A DNA stretch of 9,250 bases from Bacteroidota bacterium (GTDB lineage Bacteria; Bacteroidota; Bacteroidia; Chitinophagales; Chitinophagaceae), in the NCBI GenBank assembly GCA_026391115.1, contig JAPLER010000094.1, forward strand, positions 1 to 9,250, in the 5' to 3' direction. Under the pieces are notes generated by a model that saw only the letters and a program-made list of their open reading frames with translations, had not been told where the DNA came from and did not search any database. Below, piece by piece: positions 1 to 4,958 of the stretch (positions within the stretch are counted from its first letter, which is position 1; each line of letters begins with the position of its first letter). Made by a program: the position numbers and the translations under genes.

Positions 1-168
1 AATCAATTAAGAATGATTGAAGATGCAACAATCATTTATAAAGTTTCAAGAGCTCCTGAACGAAGAATATTCTATATTGATGTAGGTAATTTACCAAAAG
101 GAGTGTATATCACCAGTGTTTATACAACCAAAGGCAATATAAAAAATGAGAAATTAATTGTTTACTAA
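1..168 (+). CDS. Chimeric 3' end: T4-like phage portal (gp20) fragment joined to a T9SS sorting tail
   Basis: An open frame runs in from the left edge and stops at TAA 166-168 (55 codons visible). Codons 1 to about 33 contain QLRMIEDA, SRAPERR and FYIDVGNLPK, the highly conserved core of the T4-type portal vertex protein gp20, as I know it from cyanophage and pelagiphage homologues. In those proteins NLPK is followed by a K-A-E-Q-Y stretch. Here it is followed by GVYITSVYTTKGNIKNEKLIVY, the usual last strands of a type IX secretion C-terminal (Por-type) domain, whose motif is LPKGxY..., then a G-rich turn, then EKLIV. The shared residues are GNLPK. The frame therefore looks like two unrelated genes joined inside that motif. 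A true host T9SS protein would carry more of the sorting domain upstream. Whether this is a real recombinant or an assembly join cannot be decided from the window. Confidence 0.8.
   Translation, partial: NQLRMIEDATIIYKVSRAPERRIFYIDVGNLPKGVYITSVYTTKGNIKNEKLIVY
85..101 (+). other. Probable chimeric junction at a shared 17-nt word
   Basis: The word GGTAATTTACCAAAAGG encodes GNLPKG. It is the only stretch compatible both with the phage portal sequence to the left and with the T9SS tail to the right, so the switch between the two must lie in or beside it. A short exact word of this kind is what an assembler could join two sources on. It could also be a microhomology recombination point. Confidence 0.55.
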
Positions 169-186
169 AACTAAGCAACACAAAAT

Positions 187-207
187 ACTTGCAGAGATGT
201 TGCAAGT
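187..207 (+). terminator. Perfect 7-bp hairpin downstream of the T9SS tail, weak terminator
   Basis: ACTTGCA at 187-193 is the exact reverse complement of TGCAAGT at 201-207, with a 7-nt loop, 19 nt after the stop codon at 166-168. No U-tract follows directly (the nearest T-run is at 226-230), so intrinsic termination is doubtful. GCAACA at 175-180 can alternatively pair with TGTTGC at 198-203, which excludes the first hairpin. The rest of 169-323 shows no gene and no clear TAnnTTTG promoter for lptB. Confidence 0.3.
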
Positions 208-323
208 GAATAGGCTTGTTGGTGATTTTTCTTCAGCAATGTTTTTATAATCGACTATTAGTTAATCCACAATCATTTTAACAAGAAACGTTTGCTTTAC
301 TTATTTTTACAAAAAAGTTTACT

Positions 324-1103
324 TTGAGTTTGACAATACATACAAATAGTTTAGTAAAAATTTATAAAAATAGAACAGTAGTAAACGATGTTTCTTTTGA
401 AGTAAAGCAAGGAGAAATTGTGGGTTTGCTTGGTCCAAATGGTGCCGGAAAAACAACTTCTTTTTATATGGTTGTGGGTTTAATAAAGCCAGATAAAGGA
501 ACTGTTTATCTTAATAATGAAGATATTACTAAACTACCAATGTATAAAAGAGCACAATTAGGAATTGGCTATTTGCCACAAGAAGCCAGTGTTTTTAGAA
601 AGCTAAGTGTTGAAGATAATATTATGGCTGTACTTGAAATGACTAAATTAAACAAAGCTCAACGACAAGAAAAATTAGAAACATTATTGAGCGAATTTAA
701 TTTAAATAAAGTAAGAAAAAATAATGGTGATAGTTTAAGTGGTGGCGAACGTAGAAGAACAGAAATAGCTAGAGCATTGGCAGTTGACCCTAAATTTATT
801 TTGTTGGATGAGCCCTTTGCTGGCGTTGACCCAATAGCTGTTGAAGATATACAATCTGTAGTAGCCAAATTAAAATACAAGAATATTGGTATTTTAATAA
901 CAGATCATAATGTAAATGAAACTTTAAGTATTTGTGATAGAGCTTATTTACTAATTGAAGGAAAAATATTTAAACATGGAACTGCTCAGGAATTGGCAAA
1001 TGATGAGCAAGTAAGAAGATTGTACTTAGGAACTAATTTTGAATTGAAAAGAAAAGACTGGATTATTGATATGGAAAGAGATAATGCAAATAAGATAGAT
1101 TAA
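324..1103 (+). CDS. lptB: LPS export ABC transporter ATP-binding protein LptB
   Basis: This is the cytoplasmic ATPase of the LptB2FGC complex, which extracts lipopolysaccharide from the inner membrane and pushes it across the periplasm. The 259-residue protein is a single ABC domain: Walker A GPNGAGKTT at 37-45, Q-loop around Q86 in YLPQEASVFRKLS (the LptB-typical stretch), signature LSGGERRR at 138-145, Walker B FILLDEP with Glu163, and switch His195 in ITDHN. The LptB family is distinguished from LivF/LivG-type relatives by GERRR and by ASVFRKLSVEDN. There is no in-frame ATG before codon 49, inside the Walker A helix, and an in-frame TAA lies at 279-281. The TTG at 324 gives MSLTIHTNSLVKIYK, which aligns well with family N-termini, so a TTG start is well supported. 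The protein is about 15-20 residues longer than E. coli LptB because of a charged C-terminal tail. RNase P RNA begins 7 nt after the stop. Confidence 0.95.
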   Translation: MSLTIHTNSLVKIYKNRTVVNDVSFEVKQGEIVGLLGPNGAGKTTSFYMVVGLIKPDKGTVYLNNEDITKLPMYKRAQLGIGYLPQEASVFRKLSVEDNIMAVLEMTKLNKAQRQEKLETLLSEFNLNKVRKNNGDSLSGGERRRTEIARALAVDPKFILLDEPFAGVDPIAVEDIQSVVAKLKYKNIGILITDHNVNETLSICDRAYLLIEGKIFKHGTAQELANDEQVRRLYLGTNFELKRKDWIIDMERDNANKID

Positions 1104-1110
1104 ATTATAA

Positions 1111-1472
1111 CTACAAACCCGAACTATCGTGCTGCTGCAAAGCAGTAAGGAAAGTCTGGACAGCATAGAGTAACTTACTGGTGAATAGCCAGGTATTGTA
1201 GCAATACAATAACAGATAGTGCCACAGAAAATAACTACCTTGTAGCAATACAGGGAAAAGGTGAAAACGTAGGGTAAAAGCCTACGATGCATTGTAGCAA
1301 TATAGTGTGTGGGTAAACCTTAAGTGCTGTAATGCCACGTATAGATGCTTTTAAGAGCTACTCGCTCAAAGCTGAAAAGCAAGTATCAGGGTAGGCAGCA
1401 TGATTTTTACAGTAATGTAAAAACAAGATAAATGATAGTGTAAAAACAGAATCCGGCTTATGAGGTTTGTAG
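1111..1472 (+). ncRNA. rnpB: RNase P RNA, bacterial type A-like
   Basis: This is the catalytic RNA that removes 5' leaders from precursor tRNAs. The ends are set by helix P1: CTACAAACC at 1111-1119 pairs exactly with GGTTTGTAG at 1464-1472. The 5' conserved region GGAAAGTCTGGACA is at 1149-1162. The 3' conserved block AGAATCCGGCTTAT is at 1448-1461, and the internal CCACAGAAA lies around 1222-1230. The stem CGTAGG/CCTACG (1268-1273 with 1281-1286) and the GGGTAAACC block near 1311 fit the specificity domain. TTTTTACA/TGTAAAAA (1404-1411 with 1416-1423) closes a GTAA loop and looks like P18 with its GNRA tetraloop. An 11-mer, TTGTAGCAATA, occurs three times (1196, 1240, 1292). The T-rich run 1473-1482 follows P1. 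A weak -7-like TAATTTTG lies at 1034-1041 inside lptB, but I see no matching -33 element, so co-transcription with lptB and processing is possible. Confidence 0.95.
1196..1302 (+). repeat. Three copies of an 11-nt word within RNase P RNA
   Basis: TTGTAGCAATA occurs at 1196-1206, 1240-1250 and 1292-1302 (start-to-start spacing 44 and 52 nt). Each copy can fold on itself as TTG-TAG-CAA. Copy 1 extends to a 6-bp stem GTATTG/CAATAC (1193-1198 with 1202-1207). Copy 3 makes ATTG/CAAT. Copy 2 sits between CCTTG (1238-1242) and CAGGG (1251-1255), which can pair instead. The word is not a universally conserved part of the RNase P core, so it probably occupies peripheral stems. Confidence 0.8.
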
Positions 1473-1473
1473 T

Positions 1474-2223
1474 TTATTTTTCAAAATTTCCGTTGACAAA
1501 ATCCCAGTTAATTACTTTCCAGAAATTAGAAATGTAATCTGCTCTTTTATTTTGATAACGCAAATAATAAGCATGCTCCCAAACATCTAAACATAATAAC
1601 GGTGTGCCTTTTAGTTCACTAACATTCATTAAAGGATTATCTTGATTAGGTGTAGACCCAATAACTAATTTACCAGATTTATCTTTAATTAACCAAGCCC
1701 ATCCACTTCCAAATCTTGATTTTGCAGCATCTGTAAACTGTGTTTTAAAATTATCCAAGCTTCCAAAATCTTCATTTATTTTTCTTAATAAATTATCACT
1801 TGGTTTTACATCTGTATTTGGGGTTAAGCATTGCCAAAACATTTCATGATTAAAATGTCCACCTGCATTGTTACGCATTTTGGGCGTGTATTTTGAAATC
1901 TTGTTAAGAATATCATACAATGTTTTATGCCTAGTGCCAACTTCGCTTATATAGGCCTCGTTTAAATTTTTACAGTATGTTGCTGCGTGTTTAGTATAAT
2001 GAATTTCCATTGTTTGTTTGTCAATAGCTAATTCCAAACTATCAAATTTATATGATAATGGTTTTTGCGAAAAGCTATCAAAATTGTCTGTTACACCATC
2101 ATTTTTTACAGTATGAGCACTAATAATACTTGGCAAAATAGTTTGAGCTAACCCTAATGCTACAGCAGCTTTTGTAGTATTTGAAATGAAATTTCTGCGA
2201 GAAGAATTAGTTGTATTGTTCAT
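1474..2223 (-). CDS. sodA: Exported Fe/Mn-family superoxide dismutase, Mn-type signature, Tat-like signal
   Basis: It converts superoxide to oxygen and hydrogen peroxide. All four metal ligands are visible in the 249-residue protein: His75 (in IHYTKHAATY), His126 (in GGHFNHEMFW), Asp213 and His217 (in DVWEHAYY). The second-shell pair His79/Tyr83 is also present. AGGH at 120-123 together with Gln194 in NQDNPLM is the pattern of Mn-dependent rather than Fe-dependent enzymes, though cambialistic activity cannot be excluded. The first ~36 residues are extra relative to cytoplasmic SODs: SSRRNFIS (7-14) fits the twin-arginine motif and is followed by a hydrophobic stretch (AAVALGLAQTILPSIISA). The protein is therefore likely exported folded to the periplasm. 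Its stop codon lies 1 nt from the end of the convergent RNase P RNA, so no separate terminator fits between them. A strong terminator separates it from atpC upstream, so it is probably its own transcription unit. Confidence 0.95.
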   Translation of the reverse strand: MNNTTNSSRRNFISNTTKAAVALGLAQTILPSIISAHTVKNDGVTDNFDSFSQKPLSYKFDSLELAIDKQTMEIHYTKHAATYCKNLNEAYISEVGTRHKTLYDILNKISKYTPKMRNNAGGHFNHEMFWQCLTPNTDVKPSDNLLRKINEDFGSLDNFKTQFTDAAKSRFGSGWAWLIKDKSGKLVIGSTPNQDNPLMNVSELKGTPLLCLDVWEHAYYLRYQNKRADYISNFWKVINWDFVNGNFEK

Positions 2224-2241
2224 AATGGATTATTTAGACAC

Positions 2242-2249
2242 CAAATATA
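2242..2249 (-). promoter_or_regulatory. Candidate -7 element for the SOD gene
   Basis: On the minus strand this reads TATATTTG, matching the Bacteroidota TAnnTTTG -7 motif, 18 nt upstream of the ATG. This implies a short leader of roughly 12 nt. No TTG stands 17-23 nt upstream, because the atpC terminator hairpin occupies that stretch, so the call rests on the -7 element alone. Confidence 0.35.
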
Positions 2250-2254
2250 CCAGT

Positions 2255-2290
2255 AAATAAAAAAGAGCTTGGATTTATCCAAGCTCTTTT
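2255..2290 (-). terminator. Rho-independent terminator of the atpD-atpC unit
   Basis: AAAAGAGCTTGGA (2261-2273) and TCCAAGCTCTTTT (2278-2290) form a perfect 13-bp stem with a 4-nt loop. On the minus strand the stem ends in a run of six T, then A, then TTT (2264 down to 2255). It lies about 20 nt beyond the atpC stop, which suits termination of leftward transcription from the atp genes before the SOD gene. Confidence 0.85.
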
Positions 2291-2312
2291 AATGATTTTA
2301 TATAAAAATTAA

Positions 2313-2564
2313 TTATGCCTCGCTAGCACCTTCAAGCAAAATAGTTGTTTTATTATTTAATACCTCAACAAATCCACTTTGTATAGTGTAACTTTTGGTA
2401 GCAGTTTTTGTTTCTAAAACTTTCAAATTGCCTTTACCTAAAGCACTTACCAATGGTGCGTGTTTGTCTAATACTTCAAACAAACCACTAATGCCTGGCA
2501 TTTGCACACCATAAACATTGCCACTGTATATTTTTTTTTCTGGAGTTAATATTTCTAAAGTCAT
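2313..2564 (-). CDS. atpC: F1Fo ATP synthase subunit epsilon, short form
   Basis: Epsilon is part of the central stalk of F1 and couples rotation of the c-ring to catalysis in the beta subunits. The 83-residue protein contains only the N-terminal beta-sandwich: LEILTPEKKIYSG (3-15), the family block GLFEVLDKHAPLV (27-39), and GFVEVLNNKTTIL (64-76). The C-terminal pair of helices that gives E. coli epsilon (~139 residues) its inhibitory arm is absent. I believe short epsilon subunits are common in Bacteroidota, so I do not read this as truncation. The reading frame is intact, with a start 11 nt after the atpD stop and no Shine-Dalgarno sequence. The two genes must be co-transcribed, and the strong hairpin at 2261-2290 ends the unit. 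No other atp genes are nearby. Confidence 0.94.
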   Translation of the reverse strand: MTLEILTPEKKIYSGNVYGVQMPGISGLFEVLDKHAPLVSALGKGNLKVLETKTATKSYTIQSGFVEVLNNKTTILLEGASEA

Positions 2565-2575
2565 TGTTGTAATTA

Positions 2576-3944
2576 TTAGTTCATCATTTTCTTACCTTTC
2601 TCAATTGCATCTTCTAATGTACCAACAAGATTAAATGCAGCTTCTGGATATTGGTCAACTTCTCCATCCATAATCGCATTAAATCCTCTGATAGTATCTT
2701 CAATACTTACAAATACACCTTTTAAACCAGTAAACTGTTCTGCCACGTGGAAAGGTTGAGATAAGAAACGTTGTACTTTTCTTGCACGAGAAACTGTCAT
2801 TTTATCGTCGTCGCTCAATTCATCCATACCTAAGATTGCAATAATGTCTTGTAACTCTTTATAACGTTGTAAAATTAATTTTACTCTATTAGCACAATCA
2901 TAATGTTGATCTCCAACAATTGCAGGAGTTAAGATACGAGAAGTAGAATCCAATGGATCAACCGCAGGATAAATACCTAAGTCAGCAATTTTACGACTCA
3001 ATACTGTAGTTGCATCTAAGTGAGCAAATGTAGTTGCAGGAGCTGGGTCAGTCAAGTCATCTGCAGGTACATAAACTGCTTGTACAGATGTAATTGAACC
3101 ATTTTTAGTTGAAGTAATACGCTCTTGCATCAATCCCATTTCTGTAGCCAAAGTAGGTTGATAACCCACCGCCGATGGCATACGACCTAACAATGCAGAA
3201 ACCTCAGAACCAGCTTGTGTAAAACGGAAGATATTATCTACGAAAAATAAGATCTTTAGAATCTTTCAACCCTTGCATATCCACTTTGCTCAAATCCCAT
3301 CCACCTTCTTCCATACTATGTTTAAAAGCATCACCATATTTCATAATGCCTGCTTCAATCATTTCACGTAATAAATCGTTTCCTTCACGAGTTCTTTCTC
3401 CCACACCAGCAAACACAGATAAACCACCGTGTCCTTTAGCAATATTATTAATCAACTCTTGAATCAATACTGTTTTACCAACACCAGCACCACCAAACAA
3501 TCCAATTTTACCACCTTTTGCATAAGGCTCAATAAGGTCAATTACTTTAATACCTGTAAATAAAATTTCAGACGCAGTACTTAAATTTTCAAATAAAGGC
3601 GGTTTGTTGTGAATAGCACGTCCACCTTCTTTACTAAGTTGTGGCAAACCATCAATAGCATCGCCGGTTACATTAAATAAACGACCATTAATTCCATCGC
3701 CTACTGGCATTGAAATTGGACGACCTGTATCTGTAACTGCTAATCCTCGAACCAAGCCCTCTGTTCCTTCCATAGCAATAGTTCTAACACTATCCTCACC
3801 AAGGTGTTGTTGCACTTCTAGCACAAGTATTTCACCATTTGCTTTTTTAATTTCTAATGAGTTATAAATCTCAGGCAAGGTACCATCAAACTGAACGTCG
3901 ACAACGGCACCAATAATTTGTTTTATTTTACCAGTAGAAGCCAT
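2576..3944 (-). pseudogene. atpD: F1Fo ATP synthase subunit beta, disrupted by internal deletion and frameshift
   Basis: Beta carries the catalytic nucleotide sites of F1. Residues 1-230 from the ATG at 3942-3944 are normal: N-terminal barrel, Walker A GGAGVGKT (151-158), and the catalytic Glu183 in GERTREGND, up to GLKDSK. The frame then reads DLIFRR and stops at 3234-3236. In the next frame, from about 3253, the protein resumes at ILFFVDNIFRFTQ, which is the Walker B strand with its Asp, and continues intact for 225 residues to the normal C-terminus (LGRMPSAVGYQPTL, LGIYPAVDPLDSTSRIL, FLSQPFHVAEQFTG). What is missing between them is the family's (F/Y)GQMNEPPGARARV...GLT(V/I)AEYFRD segment, about 35-45 residues, with a net loss of frame. 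The remaining sequence shows no other decay. A real lesion would abolish F1 activity, so an assembly or sequencing deletion is the likelier explanation. A proper promoter lies upstream. Confidence 0.9.
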
Positions 3945-3973
3945 ATAAAAATGTGGTTTTTTAAATTTGGCTG

Positions 3974-4007
3974 CAAAAGTAGGGAGTTAGGCTTTTTTTA
4001 AGGCAAA
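3974..4007 (-). promoter_or_regulatory. Bacteroidota-type promoter of atpD-atpC
   Basis: On the minus strand TTTG (4007-4004) is followed after 22 nt by TACTTTTG (3981-3974), which matches the TTG-N17-23-TAnnTTTG consensus described for this phylum, and then by GCAGCC. The -7 element ends 29 nt before the atpD ATG. This is the clearest promoter in the window together with that of the VIT gene. Confidence 0.75.
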
Positions 4008-4061
4008 TTAATTGAGGAAGTTTTTTAGAATTTTATTTCAAGCCAGTTATTTTAAATTGAA

Positions 4062-4763
4062 TTATACATTAACACCAAATAAATATCCCACAAATGCCGA
4101 TAACCCCATAGCAATTGTACCCCAAACTGTAATTCTAAGAATAGCTTTTTTGACATTTGAGCCACCTGTTTTAGCAGATATTGTTCCTAATATTATAAGA
4201 AAAATAATAGTGCAACCATACAAGCAATACTCCATAATATTTACTGGGGCAAATAAGGTGACAAGTAATGGCAAAATACCTCCAACAGTAAATGCAGTAC
4301 CTGAAGCTAGTGCTGCTTGTATTGGATTCGCTTGACTCATTTCTGTTATACCAAGTTCGTCTCTTACGTGTGCACCTAGTGCATCTACAGCTGTTAGCTC
4401 TTTGGCTACTTGCAACGCAGTTTCTTTTGTTAGCCCTCTTCTTTCATAAATTTCAGCTAAAATTTGTAATTCCACCTCTGGCATTTCTTCAAGTTCTTTG
4501 GCTTCTCTTTCAATATCTGCTTTTTTATTTTTTTTTTGCGAACTTACTGAAACATACTCTCCAGCAGCCATAGATAATGCTCCTGCTACAAGCCCAGCAA
4601 CAGCGGCTAAGGCAATTGGTGCTCTTGTTGAGCTAGCAGCAGCAACACCTATAGCCAAACTAGATATTGAAATAATGCCATCATTTGCACCCAAAACAGC
4701 GGCTCTTAACCAATTGCTTCTGTGTATATAATGATTGTCCAAATAGTTGTCAATAGTTATCAT
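4062..4763 (-). CDS. VIT1/CCC1-family iron/manganese transporter
   Basis: Members move Fe2+ or Mn2+ out of the cytoplasm, in bacteria across the inner membrane, and protect from metal overload. The 233-residue protein has the family layout. TM1 (about 22-43) contains GANDGIIS (25-32). TM2 (about 49-72) ends in SMAAGEYVSV (64-73). A charged cytosolic segment (about 77-143) follows, rich in Glu (EREAKELEEMPEVELQ, 85-100), corresponding to the metal-binding helices. Three further helices lie at about 148-171, 177-199 and 205-229. No ferritin-like domain is fused, unlike MbfA-type proteins. The start ATG at 4761-4763 gives a normal N-terminus ending in SNWLRAAVLGANDG. It is divergent from the DUF1800 gene and has its own TTG/TATATTTG promoter overlapped by a Fur-like palindrome. 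Substrate choice between iron and manganese cannot be read from the sequence. I see no clear terminator after the stop; 3945-4061 holds only the atpD promoter. Confidence 0.93.
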   Translation of the reverse strand: MITIDNYLDNHYIHRSNWLRAAVLGANDGIISISSLAIGVAAASSTRAPIALAAVAGLVAGALSMAAGEYVSVSSQKKNKKADIEREAKELEEMPEVELQILAEIYERRGLTKETALQVAKELTAVDALGAHVRDELGITEMSQANPIQAALASGTAFTVGGILPLLVTLFAPVNIMEYCLYGCTIIFLIILGTISAKTGGSNVKKAILRITVWGTIAMGLSAFVGYLFGVNV

Positions 4764-4812
4764 TATGATTTGTTTAAAGTATCTACTGTAACAAGTGTAA
4801 CAAATTGATTTA

Positions 4813-4845
4813 CAAATATAGTTTGCACTAGATAATGAATATCAA
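4813..4845 (-). promoter_or_regulatory. Bacteroidota-type promoter of the VIT transporter gene
   Basis: On the minus strand TTG (4845-4843) and TATATTTG (4820-4813) are separated by 22 nt, the same geometry as the atpD promoter. The predicted leader is about 40-45 nt. Confidence 0.65.
4831..4843. promoter_or_regulatory. Fur-like operator inside the VIT promoter
   Basis: GATAAT-G-AATATC is a 6-1-6 inverted repeat with one mismatch, and differs at a single position from the core GATAATnATTATC of the classical Fur box. It lies between the -33 and -7 elements and touches the TTG, where a bound repressor would block RNA polymerase. Related words are ATTATCATTATC at 4930-4941 (two perfect GATAAT hexamers on the minus strand) and TTATCATTAT at 4757-4766 over the VIT start codon. 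AT-rich background makes single hexamers cheap; the placement is what supports the call. Confidence 0.4.
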
Positions 4846-4958
4846 CTCTTCACTAGTTGTTGTTTTAATTTTACTCTTATCGAGAACGTTTTTTTTCACA
4901 CTAAAATAATATCTACTAGGTTAAACCAAATTATCATTATCTTGTCAATGTAAAAAAG

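Noticed and set aside
175..207. Two mutually exclusive hairpins suggesting an attenuator or riboswitch before lptB
   Set aside because: The stems are only 6-7 bp, there is no U-tract or conserved aptamer-like sequence, and lptB starts more than 110 nt further on. The region also lies beside a suspected chimeric junction.
659..1292. Minus-strand open frames opposite lptB and the RNase P RNA (659-880, 1026-1292)
   Set aside because: lptB and rnpB on the + strand are certain, and the antisense products show no recognisable features.
2313..2564. atpC as a truncated gene because it lacks the C-terminal helices of E. coli epsilon
   Set aside because: The frame ends cleanly before a strong terminator, and I believe short epsilon subunits are usual in this phylum.
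4012..4731. Three + strand open frames opposite the VIT gene (4012-4335, 4292-4573, 4498-4731)
   Set aside because: They are antisense shadows of a well-conserved membrane protein gene. Their products are low-complexity and match no family I recognise.
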